The position numbers and the translations under genes are program-made. The notes under the pieces are model-generated. The model saw nothing but the letters and a program-made list of their open reading frames with translations, searched no databases and was not told the DNA's origin. A stretch of DNA of 64,000 nt from JAWOLE01 sp963815655 (lineage in GTDB: Bacteria; Acidobacteriota; Thermoanaerobaculia; UBA5066; Gp7-AA6), in the NCBI GenBank assembly GCA_963815655.1, contig CAWFHK010000001.1:620001-684000 (forward strand), written 5' to 3'. Positions 56,468 through 64,000 of the stretch are shown here, piece after piece. Within the stretch, counting starts at the first letter, position 1, and each line of letters opens with the position of its first letter.

Positions 56468-57427
56468 CTAGTCGAGGAGGAGTCCGATCCCCGATCCGAG
56501 CGCCAGGAGGAGGAACGCGAGGAGCGCCTGGCCCTGGGCCGGAACGAGGAGCGCGGTTGCCTCGAAGTTTCGCGCGAGAGTCCGGGCGGCCAGGAACGCG
56601 GGCACGAAGCCGACCGCGCCGAGCCAGACGCCTCGCGGCAACCCGAGCAGGGGCCCGGCCAGGAGCAGAAAGGACGCGGCGGCGACGAGGCCGGCGAAGG
56701 CGAGGCTCGCCGCCCGGCGGCCGAGCCGGACGACGAGAGTTCGCTTGCCGGCCGCGCTGTCCGCCCGGAAGTCCGGGAACTCATTGATCCAGAGGAACCC
56801 GGCAATCAGCATCCCCAGGGGGACCGAGAGCGCCACGATCCCCGCCGGGATGGACCCGCGCTGGACGAGGTAGGTTCCCGAGCAGATCAACGGGCCGTAG
56901 CAGATCCCGACGGCCGTTTCCCCCAGCCCTCGATAAGAGAGGGAGAGCGGCGGCGCGTGGTAGAAGTAGGCGCACGCCATCCCGGCGACTCCCAGCCAGA
57001 AAACCCCGGGCTCCCGGAACAACACGATCGCGAGACCGCAGGCCGCGCCGATCAAGTAGAAGAGCACGGCGATCGCGGCGGTCTCTCGCCGGGTCAAGAG
57101 CCCGTCCACCAGCACGCGCTTTCCGCCCGAGAAGGGGGAGCGGTCCTCGGGAGCCACCGCGAGATCCGTGCCGGAATCGAAATCGAAGATCTCGCCCGAG
57201 GCATTCTTGGCGACTTCGATCGCGAAGATCCCGGCGACGGTCAGGGCGAGCCACCCCCAGGCGAGCGGGCCCTCGCGCACGGCCGCGCAGGCGCCGAGGA
57301 GCATCGACGCCATGGACGCCAGTGAGATCTTCGGGTCCGCGAGCCGCCAGATCCCGTCGAGGGTCGAATGCGTGGGGTCCTCCCCCGTGACGCTTTGCTC
57401 CGCGGGTTGCTTCGCGGCGGAGGACAC
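56468..57427 (-). CDS. UbiA-family prenyltransferase (MenA-like)
   Basis: Protein of 319 aa with about eight or nine TM helices. The first Asp-rich site is 'NASGEIFDFDSGTD' and the second 'NEFPDFRADSAAGKRTLVVR', the pattern of MenA-type 1,4-dihydroxy-2-naphthoate and related polyprenyltransferases at the inner membrane. This fits menaquinone synthesis in an anaerobe, but other UbiA substrates are possible. GTG start, 14 bp behind a CBS-pair gene, so likely in its operon. Confidence 0.82.
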   Translation of the reverse strand: MSSAAKQPAEQSVTGEDPTHSTLDGIWRLADPKISLASMASMLLGACAAVREGPLAWGWLALTVAGIFAIEVAKNASGEIFDFDSGTDLAVAPEDRSPFSGGKRVLVDGLLTRRETAAIAVLFYLIGAACGLAIVLFREPGVFWLGVAGMACAYFYHAPPLSLSYRGLGETAVGICYGPLICSGTYLVQRGSIPAGIVALSVPLGMLIAGFLWINEFPDFRADSAAGKRTLVVRLGRRAASLAFAGLVAAASFLLLAGPLLGLPRGVWLGAVGFVPAFLAARTLARNFEATALLVPAQGQALLAFLLLALGSGIGLLLD

Positions 57428-57441
57428 CCGGGTTCCTTCGA

Positions 57442-57903
57442 TCAGGCCTCGAGTCGGACGGCGGGGTCCTTCCGGGCGACGGGGCGCTTGTAGATGGCCT
57501 TGAGCGTCCGCACCGTCTCTCCGAAGTCCTCCTCCGCGCGGAGGACGACGTCGTCCATCGAGAGGATGCCGACGAGCAGCCCGTCGGCGTCGAGAACCGG
57601 CAGGCGGCGGACTCTCCTCTGGCGCATCGTCTGAAGAGCGGCCGAGACCTCCTCTTCGGGGGAGCAGGCGTAGACCTTCTTCGACATGATCTCCGTGATG
57701 GGGATCCCCGCGGCCGGGATCGGCCGGAACCCGAGGCCGAGGCAGATGTCCCGATCCGTGACGATGCCCACGAGCTTGTTCGCCTTGTTCAGGATCGGGA
57801 CCGTTCCGCAGTCGTACTTCTCCATGATCAGGACGACGTCGGCCACGGAGGCGTCCGTCCCCGCGGACTTGACCCGCGGACTCATCAGCGCTTCGACCTT
57901 CAT
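57442..57903 (-). CDS. CBS-domain pair protein
   Basis: Protein of 153 aa, two CBS domains ('VEALMSPRVKSAGTDASVAD' to 'LVGIVTDRDICLGLG'; 'ITEIMSKKVYACSPEEEVSA' to 'LVGILSMDDVVLRAEE') plus a short tail. I start at ATG 57903, with GGGAGG before it; an upstream ATG at 57966 overlaps the operator. Heads an operon with the UbiA gene, a pairing that could tie quinone synthesis to adenylate level. Confidence 0.87.
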   Translation of the reverse strand: MKVEALMSPRVKSAGTDASVADVVLIMEKYDCGTVPILNKANKLVGIVTDRDICLGLGFRPIPAAGIPITEIMSKKVYACSPEEEVSAALQTMRQRRVRRLPVLDADGLLVGILSMDDVVLRAEEDFGETVRTLKAIYKRPVARKDPAVRLEA

Positions 57904-57952
57904 GCGTTCATCCTCCCGCACAAGAGCATCGTCCGTGGCGCGCCCGATCGCC

Positions 57953-57968
57953 AGATCCAGCTGCATCA
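57953..57968 (-). promoter_or_regulatory. 16-bp operator for the CBS-UbiA operon
   Basis: Minus-strand TGATGCAGCTGGATCT; -10-like GATGCT at 57930-57925 (offset 38). Confidence 0.5.
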
Positions 57969-58040
57969 AACGATTCTGTCGCGAACGGGGCCGCCGCCGG
58001 GGAGGAGAGTTCAAGGACGCGGCACCTCCCGCCTGCCGTA

Positions 58041-58056
58041 TGATCCGTTCGGATCA
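58041..58056 (+). promoter_or_regulatory. 16-bp operator upstream of acyl-CoA synthetase/GNAT gene
   Basis: TGATCCGTTCGGATCA, near-perfect palindrome; -10-like GACCCT at 58079-58084 (offset 38). Confidence 0.6.
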
Positions 58057-58102
58057 ACGCGCGAGCAAGGAGTTGCGCGACCCTCATCCGCGGGAGGTCC
58101 TC

Positions 58103-60814
58103 ATGTCAGCCAGCGTTCCGAGCGGCGCCGCCGCGGAAGCTCCCGCCGGTTATCCGGCGCAGGAAGAGTCCGACGTCGTCCTGAAATCCGGGTCCACTCT
58201 GCGTCTTCGCCCGATCCGGCCGGAAGACGCTCCGGCCCTTCTCGCTTTCTACAAGCGGATGTCGCCCGACAGCCTCTACTTCCGCTTCTTCTCCGTCCCC
58301 CAGTTGAACGTCAAGAAAGCGGAGAGCGTCTGCCAGGTGGACTACCAGAACACGTTCGCGCTGGTCGGCGAGACCGCCGGCCGCATCGTCGCCGTCGCCC
58401 ACTTCTTCCGCAACGACAAGCGCCCCGAGCGCGCGGAGGCCGCCTTCACCGTCGAGGACTCGCTCCAGGGGCAGGGGATCGGGACGCGCCTCCTGGAACG
58501 GCTGGCCGACATCGCCCGCGCCCGCGGGATCCGGATCTTCGAGGCGGAGGTCCTCGCCCAGAACCGCCGGATGATCGGCGTCTTCCGCAACTGCGGCTTC
58601 GAGTTGAAGCAGACGTTCGAAGGGGGAGTCGGGAAGATGGTGTTCTCCCTGACGCCCACCCCCCGTTTCGAGGAGAGCTACGCGGAGCGCTCGGAGCGCG
58701 CGGCCGCGGCTTCGATGAAGTTGCTCTTCGAGCCGAAGGTCGTCGCCGTCCTCGGGGCGAGCCGCGAGCGGGGGAAGATCGGGGCCGAGCTCTTCTTCAA
58801 CCTCGTCTCCAACGGCTTTCGGGGCACGCTCGTGCCGATCAATCCGAATGCGAAGGAGATCCTCGGCATCCGGTGCTATCCGCGGCTGGCGGACTACCCG
58901 GACCCGGTGGATCTCGCCATCATCGTGATCCCCGCCGCGATGGCGGAGGCCGCGGTGGACGAGTGCGCCGCCAAGGGCGTCCGGGCGATCATCATGATCA
59001 CCGCGGGTTTCTCGGAGACCGGCGTCGAGGGGCGGCAGCGGGAGGCGGCGCTCGTCGAGAAGATCCGGGCCGCCGGAATTCGGATGGTGGGGCCCAACTG
59101 CATGGGGCTGATCAACACGGATCCGAAGGTCCGGCTGGACGCGCAGTTTGGTCCCGTCTACCCTCCGGCGGGGCGCGTGGCCCTCTCTTCCCAGAGCGGA
59201 GCGCTCGGGCTGGCGCTGCTCGACTACGCCTCCAAGCTGAACCTCGGGATCTCGACGTTCGTCTCCGTCGGCAACAAGGCGGACGTGTCCGGCAACGATC
59301 TGATCCAGTACTGGAGCGAAGATCCGCGCACGGACGTGATCCTGCTGTACCTGGAGAGCTTCGGCAATCCCGTCCGCTTTTCCCGCATCGCGCGCCGCGT
59401 CGCGCGCAAGAAGCCGATCGTCGCGGTCAAGGCGGGCCGCTCGAGCGCGGGCTCGCGCGCCGCCTCGTCCCACACCGGGGCGCTCGCCGAGTCCGATCCG
59501 GTCGTGGACGCGCTCTTCCGGCAGGCGGGAGTCATCCGGACCGGCACGCTCGAAGAGCTCTTCGACGTCGCGACGCTCCTTTCGCACCAGCCCATTCCTC
59601 GGGGCCGGCGGGTCGGGATCCTGACCAATGCCGGCGGCCCGGGCATCCTCGCGGCGGACGCGTGCGACGCGCGGGGGCTGGAGCTGCCGCCGCTGTCGCC
59701 CGCCACCGTCGCCAGGCTGCGTTCCTTCCTCCCGGCGGCGGCGAGCGTCGGCAACCCGGTGGACATGATCGCCTCGGCGACGGGGGAGCACTACCGGAAG
59801 GCGTTGAGGATCCTGCTGGACGACGAGAACCTCGACAGCGTCCTCACGATCTTCATTCCGCCGATCGCGACCCAGGCGGAGGCCGTGGCCACGGCCATCG
59901 TCGAGGGGACGAAGGGGGCGCGCAAGCCTGTCCTCGCAACCTTCATGAGCGCCAAGGGAACTCCCCCCGTCCTGTCGGCGATCCCCTGTTACCCCTTTCC
60001 CGAGTCCGCCGCGATCGCGCTCGCCCGCGCCGCCGACTACGGGCAATGGCGCCGGCAGCCGCCGGGGAAGGTCCCGGCCCTGGACGGAATTGACGTCGAG
60101 CGGGCCCGGGGCGTCATCGCGCGGGCGCTCGCGGGCGGCGGCGGGTGGATCGAGCCGCTCGAGGCGGCGGAGCTTCTGACGGCGTTCCAGATTCCGGTCG
60201 CCGCGATGCGCGTGGCCCGCGACGAAGCCGCCGCGGCCGCTGCCGCGAAGGACCTCGGGTTCCCGGTCGCCGTGAAGGCCGTCGGCCCCACGATCCTGCA
60301 CAAGACAGAAGTGGGCGGCGTGCGTTTGAATCTGACCGACGAGGCCGCCGTCCTCTCGGCCTGCCGGGACTTGAAGAAGCGGCTCGGCGCAAGCCTGACC
60401 GACTTCCTCGTCCAGTCCATGGTGCCGGGCGGGGTCGAGGTCCTTGTCGGCATCACGCAGGATCCCACGTTCGGACCGCTCGTCGTCTACGGGAGCGGCG
60501 GGACGCTGGTCGAGCTCGTCGCCGACGTGGCGTTCCGGCTCCATCCGCTGACCGACAGGGACGTCGCCGCCATGCTCGACGAAGTGAAGGGCACGGCCCT
60601 CCTGCGAGGCTACCGCGGGGCTCCGCGCGGGGATGAGAGCGCCCTGAAGGAGATGTTGCTGCGCGTCTCCGCCCTCGTCGAGAATTGCCCCGAGGTCCGC
60701 GAGATGGATCTGAACCCGGTCAAGGTGCTTCCCAGGGGCGTGCGCGTCGTGGACGCCCGGATCCGCGTGGGTCGCCCGCCGGCACTCACCCCGTCTCGCC
60801 GTATTGCCTACTAG
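58103..60814 (+). CDS. GNAT-ADP-forming acyl-CoA synthetase fusion
   Basis: Protein of 903 aa. Residues ~25-185 are a GNAT domain ('SLQGQGIGTRLLERLADIAR'), ~205-330 a CoA-binding Rossmann domain ('VAVLGASRERGKIGAELFFN'), ~340-640 succinyl-CoA-synthetase-like domains with the phospho-His loop 'SSHTGALAESDPVVDALFRQ', and ~660-890 an ATP-grasp domain ('GFPVAVKAVGPTILHKTEVG'). The retained His (PatZ-type acetyltransferases have lost it) suggests an active ADP-forming acetate/acyl-CoA ligase making ATP from acetyl-CoA produced by NifJ, with an attached acetyltransferase. GGGAGG precedes ATG 58103. An IS630 element sits at its stop codon without changing the protein. Confidence 0.9.
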   Translation: MSASVPSGAAAEAPAGYPAQEESDVVLKSGSTLRLRPIRPEDAPALLAFYKRMSPDSLYFRFFSVPQLNVKKAESVCQVDYQNTFALVGETAGRIVAVAHFFRNDKRPERAEAAFTVEDSLQGQGIGTRLLERLADIARARGIRIFEAEVLAQNRRMIGVFRNCGFELKQTFEGGVGKMVFSLTPTPRFEESYAERSERAAAASMKLLFEPKVVAVLGASRERGKIGAELFFNLVSNGFRGTLVPINPNAKEILGIRCYPRLADYPDPVDLAIIVIPAAMAEAAVDECAAKGVRAIIMITAGFSETGVEGRQREAALVEKIRAAGIRMVGPNCMGLINTDPKVRLDAQFGPVYPPAGRVALSSQSGALGLALLDYASKLNLGISTFVSVGNKADVSGNDLIQYWSEDPRTDVILLYLESFGNPVRFSRIARRVARKKPIVAVKAGRSSAGSRAASSHTGALAESDPVVDALFRQAGVIRTGTLEELFDVATLLSHQPIPRGRRVGILTNAGGPGILAADACDARGLELPPLSPATVARLRSFLPAAASVGNPVDMIASATGEHYRKALRILLDDENLDSVLTIFIPPIATQAEAVATAIVEGTKGARKPVLATFMSAKGTPPVLSAIPCYPFPESAAIALARAADYGQWRRQPPGKVPALDGIDVERARGVIARALAGGGGWIEPLEAAELLTAFQIPVAAMRVARDEAAAAAAAKDLGFPVAVKAVGPTILHKTEVGGVRLNLTDEAAVLSACRDLKKRLGASLTDFLVQSMVPGGVEVLVGITQDPTFGPLVVYGSGGTLVELVADVAFRLHPLTDRDVAAMLDEVKGTALLRGYRGAPRGDESALKEMLLRVSALVENCPEVREMDLNPVKVLPRGVRVVDARIRVGRPPALTPSRRIAY

Positions 60815-61875
60815 TTGCCTGTAACAGTTGAAACGCTATCAGGGAGGATTCGCCGGGCGGTGTTGGTGTAGGTCCATTTGATGGGGCGTGGGTCTTTGTT
60901 GTAGTGGCGGATGAAGCGCATCAGCTTGCGGGAGAGGTCAGCGACCGAGGTAAAGACGCCTCGGGCGATGACTTGGCGTTCGATCTTCGAGAACCAGATT
61001 TCTACTTGGTTGAGCCAGGAGGAATAGGTCGGCGTGAAGTGGAGATGGACGTTGGGAAAGTCGGCCAGGAATTGGGCGACCCGCTTGCTCTTATGAGCGG
61101 AGTGGTTGTCGGCGATGATGTGGATCTGGCGGCCTCGAGGCTGGGTTGCGACCAGTTCTGCCAGGAAGGCGACGAACTCTTCCGAGGTACTGCGCGCGGC
61201 GGGGTGGCCCAGGACTCGACCGCTCTTGACGTCCAGCGCGGCGTAGAGCGAGAGCGTGCCGTGCCTGAGGTACTCGAACCCGTGCCGCTCCAGCCGGCCC
61301 GGAGACAGGGGCAGAACCGGGACGAGCCGATCCAGAGCCTGGATGGCTGTCTTCTCGTCCAGGCAGAAGACCGCGGCATGCTGGGGCGGATTGATATAGA
61401 GACCAATGACGTCGGCAGCCTTCTCTTCGAAGGCGGGATCGTTGGAAGCCATGTACCGCTTCATTCGGTGCGGCTTGAGCCCTGCCCGAGCCCAAGCCCG
61501 AGCGATCAGCATGTGGTTGATCCCGAGCTTCTTGGCCAGACGCCGCGTGCTCCAGTGCGTCGTTCCATCGCTGGGCTTCTTCTGCGTCCAGGCGAGAATC
61601 CGAGCCTCGACGGGTGTCGTCAGAGCCCGCCGCTTGGAACCCTGGTGCCGCGCGTAGAGTCCCGCCAAGCGATCCGTCTCGAACCTCTTCTTCCACCGAC
61701 TCACGTAGCCGGCATCGCACCTCAAAGCGCTACGGATCGTCAGGTAGGACTCACCCGCCGCCAACATCAGGATCAACCGCGCCCGCCGCACGTCTTCCAC
61801 TCGCAACCTGCGCGACCGCGTCCGTCGCTCCAGCTCCCTGCGCTCCTGCGTCGTCAGTTCAATCGTTCCTTCCAT
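60811..61875 (-). CDS. IS630-family transposase
   Basis: Protein of 354 aa. N-terminal HTH ('LTIRSALRCDAGYVSRWKKR') and DDE nuclease with Asp in 'AVFCLDEKTAIQALDR', Asp in 'HIIADNHSAHKSKRVAQFL' and Glu in 'YSSWLNQVEIWFSKIERQ' (DDE triad complete). The stop codon TAG uses the TA of the target duplication at the element's left end. Apparently intact, thus possibly active. Confidence 0.93.
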   Translation of the reverse strand: MEGTIELTTQERRELERRTRSRRLRVEDVRRARLILMLAAGESYLTIRSALRCDAGYVSRWKKRFETDRLAGLYARHQGSKRRALTTPVEARILAWTQKKPSDGTTHWSTRRLAKKLGINHMLIARAWARAGLKPHRMKRYMASNDPAFEEKAADVIGLYINPPQHAAVFCLDEKTAIQALDRLVPVLPLSPGRLERHGFEYLRHGTLSLYAALDVKSGRVLGHPAARSTSEEFVAFLAELVATQPRGRQIHIIADNHSAHKSKRVAQFLADFPNVHLHFTPTYSSWLNQVEIWFSKIERQVIARGVFTSVADLSRKLMRFIRHYNKDPRPIKWTYTNTARRILPDSVSTVTGN

Positions 61876-61925
61876 GACCAGCACAACGAATCATGAACGA
61901 TATTAATTTCACTGTTACAGAGAAC
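60814..61925. mobile_element. IS630-type insertion sequence
   Basis: 1112-bp element bounded by imperfect 15-bp inverted repeats (GTTGCCTGTAACAGT at 60814-60828; ACTGTTACAGAGAAC at 61911-61925; 13 of 15 match) and flanked by TA dinucleotides (60812-60813 and 61926-61927), the expected target duplication. The target TA lies inside the TAG stop of the upstream gene; restoring the site also gives TAG. Confidence 0.88.
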
Positions 61926-61927
61926 TA

Positions 61928-62277
61928 GCCCGCATTATTCATGAACGACTCCGGCCGCCGCTCCGATCTTTTTCGCCGATGCGGCGTCAGCGCTCCTCTG
62001 CGATGCGCTTTGGCATCGCCGTCGTCGCGCTTCCTGGCCTCGACGAAGAATCTCTGTCGCGGACAACGTGTTCCCGGCGGTTCCATCGAGGAAGTGTGAC
62101 AAGAAGACTTCCTCTCAACGAGATGCACGTGTTTCGGCCGGGTGTCCATGAATAATCCGGGCTTGAGTTCCTCGTCATCCCGAGCGCAGCGAGGGATCTG
62201 CTCTCGGGCTTCTCACCGTCCGGAGCCGATTCCTCGTCGCCTTCGCTCCTCGGGATGACTGAGTCGGGGCTTTCTCC
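61928..62277. other. Intergenic region with dispersed repeat
   Basis: About 350 bp right of the IS without a supportable gene. It contains 'GATGCGCTTTGGCATCG' hairpin-like sequence and the GTCATCCCGAG repeat described separately. Confidence 0.5.
62174..62259. repeat. Inverted GTCATCCCGAG repeat (REP/ERIC-like)
   Basis: GTCATCCCGAG (62174-62184) and its exact complement CTCGGGATGAC (62249-62259) face each other. The wording 'GTCATCCCGAGCGCAGCGAG' resembles an intergenic repeat type common in many environmental genomes. It could form a transcript hairpin. Confidence 0.6.
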
Positions 62278-62293
62278 TGGTGCGTCTGGATCA
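62278..62293 (+). promoter_or_regulatory. 16-bp operator upstream of CBS-pair gene
   Basis: TGGTGCGTCTGGATCA; -10-like CACGAT at 62316-62321 (offset 38). Confidence 0.6.
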
Positions 62294-62344
62294 TGCGCGG
62301 GGAACCGGCAGGACGCACGATGGAGATCCAGAGGAGGCCGAGCC

Positions 62345-62824
62345 ATGCGAGTTCAGGACGTGATGACTTCTCCCGCTCATTCGTGCACGCCGGACGCGAG
62401 CCTCGCCGCTGCCGCGTCGGCCATGCGGGAGTACGACTGCGGAGCTCTTCCCGTGCTCGACAACGCCGGCAGGCCCGTCGGGATCCTCACAGATCGAGAC
62501 GTTTGCATGGCCGTTGCCCGCAAGAACCGGTTTCCCGCGGCGATTTCCGTGCGGGAGGTCATGACCGTGAATCCCTTCACCTGCGGTCCGGGAACGGACC
62601 TCGGGTACGCCCTGAACGTGATGGCGGACGGACACATCCGCCGGCTGCCCGTCGTGGACGTCGATGGAAGGCTGGTCGGGATCGTGTCCTTGAGCGACGT
62701 CCTCACCACCGTTCAGGAAGCCCGGACCGTGGATCCTCCGCTCCTGCGCCAGCTCGTCGCGGCGTCGCGGCCGATGGGCCGCCACCGCTCCTGGCGCCAG
62801 GGTTCCACCGTCGCGCCGAACTGA
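62345..62824 (+). CDS. CBS-domain pair protein
   Basis: Protein of 159 aa: 'VQDVMTSPAHSCTPDASLAA' to 'VGILTDRDVCMAV', and 'VREVMTVNPFTCGPGTDLGY' to 'LVGIVSLSDVLTTVQEA', with a basic tail. GAGGAGG precedes the ATG. Single gene behind its operator. Fifth CBS-pair protein in the window. Confidence 0.88.
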   Translation: MRVQDVMTSPAHSCTPDASLAAAASAMREYDCGALPVLDNAGRPVGILTDRDVCMAVARKNRFPAAISVREVMTVNPFTCGPGTDLGYALNVMADGHIRRLPVVDVDGRLVGIVSLSDVLTTVQEARTVDPPLLRQLVAASRPMGRHRSWRQGSTVAPN

Positions 62825-62896
62825 GTTTCGTTTCGGGCGCGGCGATCCCGCTCGCCGCGATCGTCCCGGCCTCCCCGTTTCGCGCGACCCGGCCGC

Positions 62897-63739
62897 TCAG
62901 ATCCGGTCGGGGAGCTTCAGGGCCTTCTTCATCCGCCAGTCGAAGAAGCGGTCGGGCAGGAGGCGCTTCAAGAGGATCAGGGCGCGGGCCATCCGCGTGA
63001 TCCGGTAGCGGGTCTTCGGAGCGTCCGATTCGATCGCTTCCACGACGACGCGCGCCACGGCCTCTGCCGGGAGCTTTCCCGCCTGGAACTCGGTGTCCAT
63101 CGCGCGCTCGGCGTTGCCGTAGAACGGGGAGTAGGGTCCGGAGCCGGCGAGCATCCGCGCGACGCCGGCCCGGGCCCGGTCGCCGAACCGGGTCTCGATC
63201 GGGCCCGCCTCGATGACGGCGACGCGGATGCCGAAGGGCGCGACCTCGACGCGGAGCGCGTCGGAGAACGCCTCGAGCGCGTGCTTGGAGGCGCAGTAGG
63301 GCGCGGCGAACGGGATCGCGATCTTGCCGGCGACCGAGGAGACGTTGACGATGGTGCCGTTCCTCTTCTCGCGCATCGCGGGGAGCACCGCCCGCGCGGC
63401 CTCGATCGCGCCGAAGAGGTTCACGTCGAACTGGCGCCTCCATTCCTCGGCCGTGACGTCCTCGGCGGCCCCGTACTGGCCGTACCCCGCGTTGTTGACG
63501 AGGGCGTCCACGCGCCCGGCCTCGGCGAGGACGGACGCGACGGCGCCGCGGATCGAAGCCGCATCGGTGACATCCAGGGCGAGGCAACGGATGGCGCCGC
63601 CCTCCTCGAGTTCCCGCAGGCCCTCCCTGTCGCGGGCGCTGGCGAAGACCCGGTGGCCTCGGGCGGCGGCCTCGAGGGCCGTGGCCCTCCCGATGCCGCT
63701 CGAGCAGCCGGTGATCAGGATCACGAGTGGGGAGGGCAT
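62897..63739 (-). CDS. SDR-family oxidoreductase
   Basis: Protein of 280 aa: 'VILITGCSSGIGRATALEAA', 'NNAGYGQYG', 'GTIVNVSSVAGKIAIPFAAP', 'YCASKHALEAFSDALR', 'VAVIEAGPIETRF'. Classical SDR of the retinol-dehydrogenase-like type. Convergent with the CBS gene. No operator. Substrate unknown. Start at ATG 63739. Confidence 0.85.
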   Translation of the reverse strand: MPSPLVILITGCSSGIGRATALEAAARGHRVFASARDREGLRELEEGGAIRCLALDVTDAASIRGAVASVLAEAGRVDALVNNAGYGQYGAAEDVTAEEWRRQFDVNLFGAIEAARAVLPAMREKRNGTIVNVSSVAGKIAIPFAAPYCASKHALEAFSDALRVEVAPFGIRVAVIEAGPIETRFGDRARAGVARMLAGSGPYSPFYGNAERAMDTEFQAGKLPAEAVARVVVEAIESDAPKTRYRITRMARALILLKRLLPDRFFDWRMKKALKLPDRI

Positions 63740-63770
63740 TCCCGTGATGTTACCCTTGCGCCGGCAGACC

Positions 63771-64000
63771 ATGGGCTATGCGGAGAACAACCTGGCGCCG
63801 GGCGAGACGATCCTCTACCGCGCGCGCTACCACTGGGTCTTCTACCGTTTCTCGATCGTCGTTCTCTTTCTCGCGGCCGGCCTGGGAATCGGCGCCCTGC
63901 GCGCTCGCAACGCTCAGGCGGGGAACGAAGTGGGAATGCCGCTCGTGTGGATCGCGGCGGCATTCGCCGTCATCGGCCTCGTCGCGTTTCTGGCCCGCCG
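63771..64000 (+). CDS. Membrane protein, bacterial PH-domain (YdbS-like) type, 3' partial
   Basis: Begins at ATG 63771 (in-frame ATG 63747 and GTG 63744 are alternatives) and runs off the right edge after about 76 codons. 'NNLAPGETILYRARYHWVFY' followed by two TM helices matches the start of bPH2/YdbS-like proteins. Divergent from the SDR gene. Confidence 0.6.
   Translation, partial: MGYAENNLAPGETILYRARYHWVFYRFSIVVLFLAAGLGIGALRARNAQAGNEVGMPLVWIAAAFAVIGLVAFLAR

Noticed and set aside
57962..57977. Second candidate operator reading AGAATCGTTTGATGCA near the CBS-UbiA operon
   Set aside because: No -10-like element at the usual distance; the overlapping copy at 57953-57968 fits both arms and spacing better.

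Overview
This is a high-GC window with dense, mostly SD-led genes. It looks like a facultative or strict anaerobe, perhaps Acidobacteriota or a myxobacterial/deltaproteobacterial relative; no rRNA or tRNA is present to fix this. I see no tRNA, rRNA or CRISPR array. The metabolic genes are clearly anaerobic: a complete class I (ATP-dependent) benzoyl-CoA reductase operon, two 2-oxoacid:ferredoxin oxidoreductases (KorAB and a full-length NifJ/PFOR), an ADP-forming acyl-CoA synthetase, FeoB, and radical-SAM enzymes.

Layout: 0-9 kb holds a partial NosY-like permease, a Crp/Fnr regulator, Dps, CstA, and an unusual block of two small paralogous proteins plus two ArsA/Get3-type ATPases. 9-16 kb holds a PAS-Fis regulator, a radical-SAM enzyme, a HTH/hemerythrin-like/cysteine-desulfurase-like operon and KorAB. 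16-18.5 kb looks acquired (sigma-factor fragment, Vgb-like beta-propeller). 18.5-21 kb holds a large membrane protein and a YgbA-type protein. 21-30 kb is the minus-strand operon oah-SDR-had-dch-bcrC-bcrB-bcrA-bcrD-GNAT-membrane protein. 30-33.3 kb holds two PAS-LuxR regulators separated by a structured non-coding stretch and a MITE-like element. 33.5-63 kb is a long stress/anaerobiosis island: six Usp genes, five CBS-pair genes, two triple-BON proteins, a hibernation-factor-like protein, a PfkB kinase, a phosphoribosyltransferase-like protein, a P-type cation ATPase, NifJ, FeoB, AmrS-type radical SAM and an acyl-CoA synthetase/GNAT fusion, interrupted by one IS630 insertion.

The main discovery is a repeated 16-bp operator, approximately TGATnCGtttGnATCA (two TGAT/ATCA arms around 8 bp). 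I find about 26 copies, nearly all in front of a gene or operon, and in almost every case a -10-like hexamer begins 38-39 nt after the first base of the operator. That puts the operator centre near -42, the place of a class II activator that substitutes for a -35 box. In about eight cases the start codon lies 50-53 nt from the operator start, on the predicted transcription start, with no Shine-Dalgarno: these genes look leaderless. The same operator precedes the benzoyl-CoA operon, KorAB, NifJ, FeoB, Dps, CstA, all the Usp/CBS/BON operons with a clear promoter, and both LuxR genes.

The gene content parallels the mycobacterial DosR dormancy regulon (Usp, CBS/Hrp1, PfkB, phosphoribosyltransferase-like, CtpF-like ATPase, ribosome hibernation), but the operator differs and the likely regulators are one-component PAS-LuxR proteins with four shared cysteines. 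I infer an oxygen/redox-responsive island that couples survival functions to anaerobic aromatic catabolism and ferredoxin supply. The operator assignment, leaderless starts and regulator identity are inferences from sequence and need experimental tests.
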